Source of the DNA: Ruminiclostridium hungatei
GTDB taxonomy: Bacteria; Bacillota; Clostridia; Acetivibrionales; DSM-1351
Assembly: GCF_002051585.1 (NCBI RefSeq)
Contig: NZ_MZGX01000011.1
Coordinates: forward strand, 62,001 to 126,000
Direction: 5' to 3'
DNA: 64,000 nt
A program made the position numbers and the translations under genes. The notes under the pieces are model-generated. The model did not search any database and had not been told where the DNA came from. It was given only the letters and a program-made list of their open reading frames with translations. Shown in pieces: positions 52,655 to 62,141 of this stretch (positions within the stretch are counted from its first letter, which is position 1; each line of letters opens with the position of its first letter).

Positions 52655-54022
52655 ATGGAGCTTACTATCTGGGATGTATTTCGTTCTGTTTATAAATGGA
52701 AGTTATTGGTGGTGATTATTCTTATCATAGGTATTGGCTGTGCTTATTTTTATGTTAATAGAAACCAGACATATACTGCGGAGATACTTATCAAATACAA
52801 TGATGCCAATGCGGAAAAGGGTTTGAATCCAAAAGGTGACAAATTTGATATTTATGAAATTATCACTCCTTCCATTATAGCCAGTGCCATCAGAGACTTG
52901 AATCTTGCTATAAATACAGAGGATGTGAGGCGTTCAGTTGTAATTACACCACTCATACCTGATCAGGTAAATGAAATAAAGAAATCCAAGGTTAAGGCGG
53001 GAGAAGAGTATACCTATTATCCTGTTCAGTACTATGTGAGCTACACGGTGGGGAGCGATAAAAGCGGTGTTTATGCCAGAAATATGCTTGATGCCATAAT
53101 GCAGAGCTATGACAGGTATTATGCTGAAAAATACCTGAATCAATCAAATTTGCCCGATCTTTCCGATAAGGACATTTCCGGACAGTATGACTATTTGGAC
53201 AGGGCAGAAATCTTTGAGGGAAAAGTAAACGGCATTATTTCATACCTGATTGACAAGCATGCAGAGAGCAAAGAGTTCAGGTCCGCGAAAACAGGCATGA
53301 ATTTTGTAGACTTGCAGGGAGAATACAATAATCTCAGGAATTTCGAAATCAAGTCTCTTTTCTCACTGGTGTTTTCGGGAAGACTCACTAATGACAGGGA
53401 AAAGCTGATTAAGAATTATGAATATAAAATTGAACAATTAAGCTTTAATGGCAGTAAGAAACTCGAAGAATCAAATACTGCCCTTAATATACTAAAGGAA
53501 TATTCCAAGAATAATACAGTGAGGACCCAGATCAACATGGGGGATTCCAGTCCCAATCTGAAGGATAATGTTATAGATGCCGACAAGTTTAAGACCTCGG
53601 AAACCACCTATGACAAAATAATGGATCAGTATATTGATTCAGGTGTTGCAAGATATGATAATCTGATTGATGCCGAGGAATGTAAAAAAATTGTGGAAAT
53701 TTTTAAAAGTGACGACGTTCCCTTGGCCCAGAAACAGATAATGACCGGAAAGGCGGAAGCACTGATAAAAAGAATAGATATGCAACTGAAGAGGCTGATT
53801 TCCATAACAGATTCCACCCTGGCGGATTATCGCAGGTATAAGGGGAGTAAGTATATTACATATTTATCTTCTGTTAATATTATGAGCAATTTATCTCTTA
53901 AGTTCTATCTGATGGTTTCAGTGGTTATGGGCTTGGGCTTTGGTATGTTGTTGGCGATTGCTATTGAAATCATCTATAAATCAAGGGCTGCCCACGTCAA
54001 GGCCCGGGATGAGGTTGTATAA
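52655..54022 (+). CDS. Wzz/chain-length-determinant-like membrane protein 2
   Basis: 455 residues and the same two-helix topology (about residues 16-35 and 425-445), paralogous to the preceding gene in the N-terminal region and overall layout. Two such proteins side by side suggest a hetero-oligomer. ATG 52655 follows GGGGGT. Confidence 0.75.
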   Translation: MELTIWDVFRSVYKWKLLVVIILIIGIGCAYFYVNRNQTYTAEILIKYNDANAEKGLNPKGDKFDIYEIITPSIIASAIRDLNLAINTEDVRRSVVITPLIPDQVNEIKKSKVKAGEEYTYYPVQYYVSYTVGSDKSGVYARNMLDAIMQSYDRYYAEKYLNQSNLPDLSDKDISGQYDYLDRAEIFEGKVNGIISYLIDKHAESKEFRSAKTGMNFVDLQGEYNNLRNFEIKSLFSLVFSGRLTNDREKLIKNYEYKIEQLSFNGSKKLEESNTALNILKEYSKNNTVRTQINMGDSSPNLKDNVIDADKFKTSETTYDKIMDQYIDSGVARYDNLIDAEECKKIVEIFKSDDVPLAQKQIMTGKAEALIKRIDMQLKRLISITDSTLADYRRYKGSKYITYLSSVNIMSNLSLKFYLMVSVVMGLGFGMLLAIAIEIIYKSRAAHVKARDEVV

Positions 54023-54023
54023 A

Positions 54024-54878
54024 ATGGTTTTAATAAAAAAAATATTACTTGGATTTTTAGGACTGTGTATCATAATTATAGGCATCCTGGCACTGATTTG
54101 GATTGACAACTGCAGTGTGGAGGTTTCCAAAATCAGTGTTTATTCAGAGAAGTTGCCCAAGGCTTTTGATGGGTATAAAATAATGCTGCTCACTGATTTT
54201 CATAGTTCTGATAATTACGAGGAAATCACCGAGAAGGTAGTGGAGACAAAGCCGGATATAATGGTTATGGTTGGGGATATGATTAATGCAAAAGATACTT
54301 CCTTTGAAAATCTTGAAAAATTGCTGGATAGAAATAAGGACCTGGTACCTATGTATTTTGTAAGCGGCAATAATGAAAAATGGTCAAATAATGAGAAAGG
54401 CATAATTGAACTTGTCGGGAGTAAAGGCGTTACTATTCTGAACAATAAGAGCATTAAGCTTGTTTATCAAAACAGTGCCATTGCCCTTACCGGTTTTGAA
54501 GATGTCGTCTATTCTGATGATGCAATGCGCCCGCAGGTTGTAGAAGCCTCTTTAAAAGAATTGTCAGGTATAAAAGAAAATGAGGGATACTTCAATATCT
54601 TACTTTGCCATCGTGCCAATTTTTTTGATATGGTATCAAAATATAACTTTGACCTTACGCTGTCAGGGCATCTTCATGGCGGACAGGTGAATTTGCCGTA
54701 TATCTCCGACTATATACTGGCACAAGTGCATATTGACAACAAAAAATATAAAAAGGGCTACTACAGGGCCGGCAATTCACAGTTGGTGGTAAGCGGGGGA
54801 CTATCCAAGGATTTTAAAAAACCAAGGGTACTGAATACCCCCGAAGTTGTTCTGGTTACTTTAAAAGCAGTAAATTAG
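54024..54878 (+). CDS. membrane-anchored metallophosphoesterase with altered active-site His
   Basis: 284 residues. An N-terminal helix (about 6-28) anchors a calcineurin-like phosphoesterase: L-L-T-D-F-H (metal Asp/His), V-G-D-M (metal Asp), S-G-N-N-E in place of the usual G-N-H-D/E, C-H-R, and S-G-H-L-H-G-G-Q. The His normally next to Asn in G-N-H-x is Asn here. ATG 54024 begins two bases after the previous stop. A phosphatase in an exopolysaccharide operon may act on lipid or sugar phosphates. Confidence 0.82.
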   Translation: MVLIKKILLGFLGLCIIIIGILALIWIDNCSVEVSKISVYSEKLPKAFDGYKIMLLTDFHSSDNYEEITEKVVETKPDIMVMVGDMINAKDTSFENLEKLLDRNKDLVPMYFVSGNNEKWSNNEKGIIELVGSKGVTILNNKSIKLVYQNSAIALTGFEDVVYSDDAMRPQVVEASLKELSGIKENEGYFNILLCHRANFFDMVSKYNFDLTLSGHLHGGQVNLPYISDYILAQVHIDNKKYKKGYYRAGNSQLVVSGGLSKDFKKPRVLNTPEVVLVTLKAVN

Positions 54879-54889
54879 GGGGCGTTCCG

Positions 54890-56830
54890 GTGGCTGAGGT
54901 AAAGGTAAGTGTTATTGTTGCAATGTATAAGGCTGAGAAGCACCTGAAACGCTGTATAGAATCCATCATTTCACAAAGTGAATCCCAAATGGAAATCATA
55001 TTGATAAATGACGGATCTCCCGACCGGTGCGGAGAAATAGCCCGGGAGTATGCAGCACTTGACCATAGAATCAGGGTAATCCATAAGGAAAATGGGGGAG
55101 TGGCTTCAGCCAGGAACTGCGGCTTGGAAAAGGCCTGCGGCAGGTACATCGTTTTTGTTGATTCCGATGATTGGATTGACAGGGATTATATAAAAATACT
55201 TATGCAGAAGTCTATTGAGCTGGATGCAGATATTGTTCAGTGCAATATCTGCTATGAATGGCCCCACGGGATTTCAAAGGACAGGCCCTCTGATTTTCCG
55301 GACAATTTTTTTGTTAAAAAGCCGGGTTTTAAGGAGCATATTTATTATAAAATGCTGGTGGGCATTCAAATGAACAGTGTCTGGAGAACGCTCTACAAAA
55401 GGGAGGTATTGCAGGGACTGAGGTTTGATGAGAAGCTGGAAACCTGTGAGGACCTTGTTTTTTCCATTAAAGCCTTTACAAATGCCCGCAGCTTTGCCTT
55501 TGTGGATTTACCGCTATATCATTATTTTCAGAATGATGAAGGCTTGACGGGAAGAGGCCTGTCCTTGAAAAAAAGATTCCGGTGCAACTTTTATGTAAGT
55601 AAAGTCTTATATGAGCATTTAAAAATATGGAAGATGGATTCGCTGAAAAATAGAAGTCTGGTTCTTATGAGAATTGTAAATATAACATTTTCAAAAGCCT
55701 TAAGACTATTTAGAGGCTATCTTAAGCAAACGGTGAAGATGAATATACTGCAAATAGCCGATTACCCGGCACCCTATGGGGGCAATTTCATAGCGTCCCT
55801 GGAGGCATTGGATAAAAAGGTGCGGCAAAATAACGGAAATGTATTTTACCTGTTCCCTCAAAAAGTAAAAGAATATGGATGGATTAAGGAACTCCGTCAA
55901 AAGGGCTTCCACATTTATTATTACTCGGACAGTATTATTAAAAACCATATTTTACTTAGAAAGATTGCTAAAAAGCATGATATAAATATCTTTCATGTGC
56001 ATTTCACAAATATGAAAATAAGTCTTCCGGCAACATTGGCGTGCCTTGCCTCACTGGGCAGGAAGAAGCAAATCACACATATGCACGTTGAATATGTAAA
56101 GAAGTCCTTTATAAAGGAGCTTTTGAGAAGAGTATCAAAATGGGGTACTTTTTATATGGGCTGCAGTGAATTTGTTTCAGGCCAGCTCATGAAAAGCGGC
56201 TTCAGCGGCAAAAGGGTTTTTTGTGCCGAAAATGCAATTGACTTTTCCCGTCTGGATAAATATGAGCTTTTAGCAAATGCTCAATACGGAATTGAGGGTA
56301 CTGCAAAAAAAGTTTTGATATTCGGGTACAACTGGTATGTAAAAGGTGTGGATCTGGCACTGGAAGCAGTAGCGGAGCTGATCCGGGAACAGAGGAGCAT
56401 TGTTCTTTTAATTCCGGTTGCTGCAAATAAGGAAAATTTGGAGCAGTACATCCTGCAAAGATTTGGCAGTATTCCCCCGTGGGTAAAAATATTAGAGCCC
56501 AGAAACGATATTGCTTCGTATTACCGCTTTGCGGACCTGTTCATTTCCCCCAGCAGGCAGGAGGGTTTTTGCTATGCACTGGTGGAGGCGGCATATTGCA
56601 AGGTGCCGGTGGTTGCAAGCGACATACCTGCGCAAAAGAACCTGAGGCTCACAAGGGATGTATGGGTGAAGGCAGGAGACACAGGCGCTCTGAAGGCCGG
56701 AATAGAAAAGGCGCTGTACAGCAGTAGGCAGGAACTTCTGGACGCTCAGAAAGCCATAGTGGAAGAGCACTATGAACTGGACAGGTGGGCTCGGCGGGTG
56801 TCGGACGTATATAACGAGGTAATAAAATAG
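54890..56830 (+). CDS. fusion glycosyltransferase: GT2 domain plus GT4 domain
   Basis: 646 residues. Residues 1 to about 280 are a GT-A family 2 enzyme: V-S-V-I-V-A-M-Y-K-A-E, I-L-I-N-D-G-S-P-D, N-G-G-V-A-S-A-R-N, V-F-V-D-S-D-D-W. From about residue 284 (V-K-M-N-I-L-Q-I-A-D-Y-P-A-P-Y-G-G) a complete GT4 enzyme follows, ending with S-P-S-R-Q-E-G-F-C-Y-A-L-V-E-A. The junction looks like a former start codon. The fused protein could add two successive sugars. GTG start at 54890 after AGGGGG. Confidence 0.88.
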   Translation: MAEVKVSVIVAMYKAEKHLKRCIESIISQSESQMEIILINDGSPDRCGEIAREYAALDHRIRVIHKENGGVASARNCGLEKACGRYIVFVDSDDWIDRDYIKILMQKSIELDADIVQCNICYEWPHGISKDRPSDFPDNFFVKKPGFKEHIYYKMLVGIQMNSVWRTLYKREVLQGLRFDEKLETCEDLVFSIKAFTNARSFAFVDLPLYHYFQNDEGLTGRGLSLKKRFRCNFYVSKVLYEHLKIWKMDSLKNRSLVLMRIVNITFSKALRLFRGYLKQTVKMNILQIADYPAPYGGNFIASLEALDKKVRQNNGNVFYLFPQKVKEYGWIKELRQKGFHIYYYSDSIIKNHILLRKIAKKHDINIFHVHFTNMKISLPATLACLASLGRKKQITHMHVEYVKKSFIKELLRRVSKWGTFYMGCSEFVSGQLMKSGFSGKRVFCAENAIDFSRLDKYELLANAQYGIEGTAKKVLIFGYNWYVKGVDLALEAVAELIREQRSIVLLIPVAANKENLEQYILQRFGSIPPWVKILEPRNDIASYYRFADLFISPSRQEGFCYALVEAAYCKVPVVASDIPAQKNLRLTRDVWVKAGDTGALKAGIEKALYSSRQELLDAQKAIVEEHYELDRWARRVSDVYNEVIK

Positions 56831-56939
56831 GCCCCCGCCCCACCTCTGCAAAGTGGCGGGTATCGCTTCGGAACCTCGTTGAAAGCCGCTGAAGTAAGAA
56901 AATTATCCTACAACCGGAAAATTTTCTTTGAATTGAGGC

Positions 56940-57010
56940 TCTATAAGAGGATTTTATGAAAGAGCTATATGAAAGACCTACATGAGAGAATTATATGAAA
57001 GAATTACGGA
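56940..57010 (+). other. degenerate short repeats in the gap before the next glycosyltransferase
   Basis: The words TATATGAAAGA and ATTATATGAAAGAATTA occur in loosely repeated form within the 222-bp gap 56831-57052. I see no convincing gene or promoter here. Confidence 0.3.
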
Positions 57011-57052
57011 AGCCGGGGCATGCCGTTAATTATAGACAAGGAGTCTGGCCTG

Positions 57053-58240
57053 ATGCAAAAGAAAATTATATTTGTAATAAGGAACCTGGAGGTGGGCGGA
57101 ATAGAAACCTCCTTTATAAAGCTGGTAAACCTGCTGCCTCTGTATGATATAACTCTGCTCATCACCCACAAGGATACGAGCTTATTAAATCAGATTAAAA
57201 GAAAAATAAATGTAATTTATTCTCCTGTTGAAGACTACGGCCTCTTTTCAAAAGCACTCAAATCCCTTGTGCGGTTCAAGGATGTAAAAAATTCTATCTG
57301 TTACATAATTCTGCGCCTGCTTCAAGGCATAATGAACAAACCCTTCATGGCAAGGGAATTTGTTTTGAGGAATGCTGTTGATTTAGAAGAAGTATATGAT
57401 ACTGCCATTGTTTATGACGGCGGTATGCGCAATACTACCTTGCTGACGGTAAACCATATAAAGGCCCGCAAGAAAATCATGTGGGTCCATGAAGAATATA
57501 AAATAAAAGACAGGAAAAAATTGCGTGTTTATTTAAAATATTTTTTAAAATTTGATAAGATTTTTTGTGTGTCAAGGTTCGCCAAGGACAGCTTCATAGG
57601 GGTGTTTCCAGAGCTATATCCAAGGACTGATATTCTGTATAATTTAATAAGCAAGGAAGTTATCCGGAGCTGTTATGTGCCGCAGGAAAATATTTTTAAC
57701 TATAATGGCATCAAGCTTCTTTCGGTTGGACGGCTGCATCTGTTAAAAGGTCAGATGTTACTGCCATATGTTATCGATAAATTAAAGAAAGACGGATATG
57801 TATTCAAATGGTATTTAGTGGGGGACGGACCTTTAAGACCGGAGCTTGAGAAGCTGATAAAAAAATATGGAATTGAAGAAGAACTGATTTTGCTGGGCAA
57901 TAAAATTAATCCGTATCCATATTTTCACGACTGTGATTTTTATGTGCAGCCTTCTTTTACAGAGGGCTTTTGTATTACACTTTTAGAGGCCATGTGTTTC
58001 AACAAGCCCATTGTAACTGCTGATTTCCTGACGGCCAGAGAGTTTGTGGTGAATAATGAAACGGGAATAATTGTGGACTGTGACAGCGAGAGTATATACA
58101 GAGGGATAAAAGGGCTTATGGACTCCAGAGAAACAACTGCAAGGCTTATTGAAAATTTAAAGCAAATGGAGATTAACACCTATTCGGAAATTGATAAATT
58201 GGTAAATGTCATTGAAGGCCTGGAGGAACATGGAGGGTAA
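57053..58240 (+). CDS. family 4 glycosyltransferase
   Basis: 395 residues, GT4 type: N-terminal V-I-R-N-L-E-V-G-G-I-E-T-S, and C-terminal Q-P-S-F-T-E-G-F-C-I-T-L-L-E-A-M-C-F-N-K-P-I-V. ATG 57053 lies nine bases after AAGGAG; an ATG at 57020 lacks a ribosome site. Acts with the neighbouring transferases on the lipid-linked repeat unit. Confidence 0.9.
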   Translation: MQKKIIFVIRNLEVGGIETSFIKLVNLLPLYDITLLITHKDTSLLNQIKRKINVIYSPVEDYGLFSKALKSLVRFKDVKNSICYIILRLLQGIMNKPFMAREFVLRNAVDLEEVYDTAIVYDGGMRNTTLLTVNHIKARKKIMWVHEEYKIKDRKKLRVYLKYFLKFDKIFCVSRFAKDSFIGVFPELYPRTDILYNLISKEVIRSCYVPQENIFNYNGIKLLSVGRLHLLKGQMLLPYVIDKLKKDGYVFKWYLVGDGPLRPELEKLIKKYGIEEELILLGNKINPYPYFHDCDFYVQPSFTEGFCITLLEAMCFNKPIVTADFLTAREFVVNNETGIIVDCDSESIYRGIKGLMDSRETTARLIENLKQMEINTYSEIDKLVNVIEGLEEHGG

Positions 58241-58241
58241 A

Positions 58242-59417
58242 ATGAAGATCTTATTTTATGCAAATGGGAACTCTGAAAATCATGGCTGTGAGGCGATTAC
58301 GCGTTCAAGCCTTCAGATGCTTTGCAAAAAAAACGACCATATTGTCATCACCACCCAGAAAATGGAGGCGGAATATAAATATGGTACTTCAAAGCTGGGG
58401 AGCTATATGGCATATCCCTATATGAGACAGGTAAGCATTCCGGGTAAAGTGGTTAATAAACTGACAGGGATATTGCTGAAAAAAAGCTTTTTTTCAGGTA
58501 AGTACCGTTATGACCGGCTGATAAAGCAATTAGACAATATAGATGTTGGAATCTCCATAGGCGGAGATAATTACTGCTATTCGGACCAGGATTGGTTAAT
58601 AAGGCATAACCGCATCATCAGGGCCAGAGGGATAAAAACGGTACTCTGGGGCTGTTCCCTAAGTGAAGAAGTACTTGAAGCCAAGGCTATACAGGATGAT
58701 ATGAGAGGCTTTTCCTTGATTATGGCCAGGGAGTCCATTACATATGCTGCACTTATGAAGCACGGAATCACCCGAAATACAAAGTTGTATCCCGACCCGG
58801 CTTTCACGTTGAGGAGCATTCAACTGGAGTTGTCCGAAGGTTTTATTGAGAACGAAACCATAGGTATTAATATGAGTCCTCTTGTCCAGATGCTGGAACA
58901 TGGCCGGGGTGTGATATACAATAACTATCATAAGCTTGTGCAGTATATCCTTGAACATACCGCGTACCAGGTGGCTCTGATTCCCCATGTGGTATGGAAG
59001 AGCAGCAATGACCTGGAACCTTTGAAGCGGCTTTACCGTGAATTTAGTGCCACCGGGAGGGTTGTGCTGGTCGGGGACCATAACTGTATGGAGTTAAAAG
59101 GCTATATCTCACGCTGCCGCATGTTTATCGGCGCCCGGACACATGCAACCATTGCGGCCTACTCCACTTGTGTTCCCACACTTGTACTGGGATATTCGGT
59201 GAAATCCAGGGGAATAGCAAAGGATATTTTCGGCACATATGAAAACTATGTATTGCCTGTACAGGCTTTACGCCGTGAGGACGACCTGATAAAGGCTTTT
59301 ATATGGCTCAGTGAGCATGAGGACGAAATAAGAAAGCATTTGGAACAATGCATGCCTGCTTATATCTCTCAAGCATGGGGTGCCGTTGATGAAATAAGGG
59401 AACTGGTGGGAGAATGA
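58242..59417 (+). CDS. polysaccharide pyruvyl transferase
   Basis: 391 residues of the CsaB-like family that attaches ketal pyruvate to polysaccharide sugars, giving the polymer acidic groups. The pattern G-N-S-E-N-H-G-C-E-A-I-T near the N-terminus, S-I-G-G-D-N-Y-C-Y, L-W-G-C-S-L, and G-A-R-T-H-A-T-I-A-A in the C-terminal part is characteristic. ATG 58242 follows GGAGGG. Pyruvylated wall polymer is also the ligand of SLH domains, such as those of the protein encoded at 5701, though the polymer here need not be the same. Confidence 0.88.
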   Translation: MKILFYANGNSENHGCEAITRSSLQMLCKKNDHIVITTQKMEAEYKYGTSKLGSYMAYPYMRQVSIPGKVVNKLTGILLKKSFFSGKYRYDRLIKQLDNIDVGISIGGDNYCYSDQDWLIRHNRIIRARGIKTVLWGCSLSEEVLEAKAIQDDMRGFSLIMARESITYAALMKHGITRNTKLYPDPAFTLRSIQLELSEGFIENETIGINMSPLVQMLEHGRGVIYNNYHKLVQYILEHTAYQVALIPHVVWKSSNDLEPLKRLYREFSATGRVVLVGDHNCMELKGYISRCRMFIGARTHATIAAYSTCVPTLVLGYSVKSRGIAKDIFGTYENYVLPVQALRREDDLIKAFIWLSEHEDEIRKHLEQCMPAYISQAWGAVDEIRELVGE

Positions 59418-59418
59418 T

Positions 59419-60960
59419 ATGTCGAGACTGGAAAATACCGCTAAAAACTTTATATGGTCTACCATAAGTACATTACTGGGTGCGTTGATAGGCTTTGTTT
59501 CACGGACTGTATTCATCCATGTGTTAGGTACTGATTATCTCGGGGTCAACGGATTATTTACCAATCTTCTCACAATGCTTTCGTTTACGGAATTGGGAAT
59601 AGGTGCGGCCATTAATTTCAGCCTGTACAAGCCTCTGGCATTAAATGACATTGAACAAATCAAGTCATTAATGAATTTTTATAAGAAGGCATACGGCATA
59701 ATTGCAGGTATCATTACTGTTCTGGGGCTGATTTTGCTGCCGTTTATAAAGTTATTCATAACCGGCGGAGAGGGAATTCAAAATATCTATCTTATATATT
59801 TAATATTTCTATTTAATACATCCTACTCCTATTTGTTTACATATAAACGCACATTGCTTTTTGCAGATCAGAAATCGTATCTGATTACCAATATTCAGAT
59901 GGTTATCAACATACTTACTTTGCTTATCCAATTGGCCATACTGCTTGTTTTTAAAAATTACATTGCTTACCTGGCAAGTATGGTGGTCATCGGTGTATTG
60001 CAAAACTTTTATGTAAATGGATATATAAATAAGAGGTATCCATATCTTCTGGAAAAGAAAGTACAAAACCTGTCAAAGGAAAACAGAGCGTCAATTCTGA
60101 AGAATGTTAAAGCCCTCCTGCTCCATAAGATGGGGGATTTATGCATCAATCAGACAGACAACATCATTATATCTTCATTTATTAATATCACAGTTGTAGG
60201 ACTGGTATCAAATTATTACCTGATAATCAATACCGTAAACTCCTTCCTGGTGAATTTATTCAATGCGGCCAATGCAAGTTGGGGACATTTGATTGCTACA
60301 GAAACAGAGGAAAAAAGACTGGACATTTTTAATGGTTATAATTTCCTGGCGTTTTGCTTTTTCGGATGGGCAAGTATATGTTTTTATAACTTATTGAATC
60401 CTTTTATCACCTTGTGGATTGGAGAAGACAAATTAATCGGCCAGGGAATAGTCAATCTGGTAATTATCAATTTTTATGTGACCGGTATGCGTATACCCCT
60501 GGCGAATATTAAAGCCGCGGCAGGTGTATATTTCCAGGACAGGTTTGTATCGCTGATACAGGCGGCAATAAACCTTGTCATTTCAATCGTCAGTGTCAGG
60601 TATTTAGGTTTGGCAGGGGTATTTATGGGGAGTGTTGTCAGCAGCCTGCTTGTTCCCTGCTGGTATAGGCCTATTGTAGTGTATAGATACGTACTTGCGG
60701 CTTCCCCTAAAACCTATTTTACAAAATATGTTTGTTATGCACTGATTACAGGGGTTAATACAGGTATTACTTCAGCCCTGTCCACCTGGTTGTTCAAAAA
60801 CGGTATTACCTGGGTTTCGGTTTCCGGTACGGGAATAATTTGTACTGTCATCCCATTCATAGTGATATGTTTGTGTTTCAGGCATACAAAAGAATACCGG
60901 TATGTTAAAGGACTTGTAAAGACGCTGGCTTATGATCGCGTGCTGAAAAGATTTATTTAA
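59419..60960 (+). CDS. Wzx-type flippase (polysaccharide exporter)
   Basis: 513 residues, about fourteen membrane helices. The N-terminal A-K-N-F-I-W-S-T-I-S-T-L-L-G-A-L-I-G-F-V-S-R-T-V-F is typical of the MVF/Wzx group. It moves lipid-linked repeat units across the membrane for the polymerase at 50046. ATG 59419 follows GGGAGAATG; it starts one base after the previous stop. Confidence 0.9.
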   Translation: MSRLENTAKNFIWSTISTLLGALIGFVSRTVFIHVLGTDYLGVNGLFTNLLTMLSFTELGIGAAINFSLYKPLALNDIEQIKSLMNFYKKAYGIIAGIITVLGLILLPFIKLFITGGEGIQNIYLIYLIFLFNTSYSYLFTYKRTLLFADQKSYLITNIQMVINILTLLIQLAILLVFKNYIAYLASMVVIGVLQNFYVNGYINKRYPYLLEKKVQNLSKENRASILKNVKALLLHKMGDLCINQTDNIIISSFINITVVGLVSNYYLIINTVNSFLVNLFNAANASWGHLIATETEEKRLDIFNGYNFLAFCFFGWASICFYNLLNPFITLWIGEDKLIGQGIVNLVIINFYVTGMRIPLANIKAAAGVYFQDRFVSLIQAAINLVISIVSVRYLGLAGVFMGSVVSSLLVPCWYRPIVVYRYVLAASPKTYFTKYVCYALITGVNTGITSALSTWLFKNGITWVSVSGTGIICTVIPFIVICLCFRHTKEYRYVKGLVKTLAYDRVLKRFI

Positions 60961-60979
60961 AGGAGGCAAGGTTCCGGGC

Positions 60980-62071
60980 ATGGATATGAATAAATATAAC
61001 TTATCAGTGATAGTTCCTGTATATAACACAGGCAGGTATTTGGAAAGATGCCTGAGTTCTTTAACAAGCCAGACCCTTGAAAATATAGAAATAGTCGTGG
61101 TCAATGACGGGTCCACAGATAATAGTCCCGGTATAATCAAAAGTTTCAGCAGGAATTATGAAAATATAAAGGTAATTACAACGCAAAATTCAGGGATTAG
61201 TACTGCCCGCAGGATTGGTATTGAAAATGCAGCGTCGGAATATATTTGCTTTGTTGACAGCGATGATTTTGTTGCCGAAGATTTCTGTATGCAGTTGTAC
61301 AACGCTGTTTCAATAAATGCTGCAGACTGCGGTGAGTGCGGTTATTACAGCTTTTCAGATTTACGGATGAAAACAAATTATTTGTTCCAGGACAATTTAA
61401 CTTTAGGCAGAGAAGAGTTCAGGGATTTAATCATAAAAGGTAATATAATTGCCGGAAGACAGCCCTCCTTTATGTGGAATAAAATCTATAAGAAAGAAAT
61501 TATTGTTTCTTATGTCCTGGATTATGGTGAATGTGCCTTGGAGGACTATTTATTCAATATGCAGTATTACGCAGGTGTCACCAAATATGTATACATTAAC
61601 AAGCCTCTCTATTATTACAGGGGGACATTGAACAGCATCACAAAAACATTTAATCCCCGGCTGTTTGATATCCTGCTGAAGGTCCAGGAATATAAAGAGG
61701 GGTATATGCAAGCCCTGGGATTAAATGACGAGGAATGCAGACAAGCAAGTTATAGCTGGTTTATGGGCTATATCGGAAGGATTGTTTACCGTGTGTATGT
61801 ATACAAAAATGCATTCAGCAGGAAACAAAAAAAAGAATTGGTTGTGAGAATGCTGACAAACCCCAAGGTGCTTATGGTTGCCGGAAACATAAAATTAGTG
61901 CCCGGATGTGAGGAAGAAGGTTTTATACTGCAAGTAAAAAATAAACTATTCGATAAGATTATTTTTAAACAGATTATTTATAAAAATAAGGCTCAAATAA
62001 TAAAAGTTATCAGAAAGTTATTGCCGAAAAAGTACAAAAGTCTGTATACCAACAGTTCGGGCAGTTTATAG
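60980..62071 (+). CDS. family 2 glycosyltransferase
   Basis: 363 residues. GT-A features: S-V-I-V-P-V-Y-N-T-G-R-Y-L, V-V-N-D-G-S-T-D-N-S, N-S-G-I-S-T-A-R-R, C-F-V-D-S-D-D-F. The C-terminal part ends with basic residues and K-S-L-Y-T-N. Start at ATG 60980, about 13 bases after AGGAGG; 60986 is the alternative. Last gene of the operon. Confidence 0.9.
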   Translation: MDMNKYNLSVIVPVYNTGRYLERCLSSLTSQTLENIEIVVVNDGSTDNSPGIIKSFSRNYENIKVITTQNSGISTARRIGIENAASEYICFVDSDDFVAEDFCMQLYNAVSINAADCGECGYYSFSDLRMKTNYLFQDNLTLGREEFRDLIIKGNIIAGRQPSFMWNKIYKKEIIVSYVLDYGECALEDYLFNMQYYAGVTKYVYINKPLYYYRGTLNSITKTFNPRLFDILLKVQEYKEGYMQALGLNDEECRQASYSWFMGYIGRIVYRVYVYKNAFSRKQKKELVVRMLTNPKVLMVAGNIKLVPGCEEEGFILQVKNKLFDKIIFKQIIYKNKAQIIKVIRKLLPKKYKSLYTNSSGSL

Positions 62072-62092
62072 GTTATTTTTGGATAAAGAAAA

Positions 62093-62136
62093 AACTGTAC
62101 TTTGGCGGATTAATGTCCGTCAGGTACAGCTTTTAG
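62093..62136 (+). terminator. probable terminator of the polysaccharide operon
   Basis: CTGTAC (62095) pairs with GTACAG (62124), with inner GGCGGA/TCCGTC, followed by CTTTTAG, 25 bp after the last gene. Confidence 0.65.
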
Positions 62137-62141
62137 TTAAA

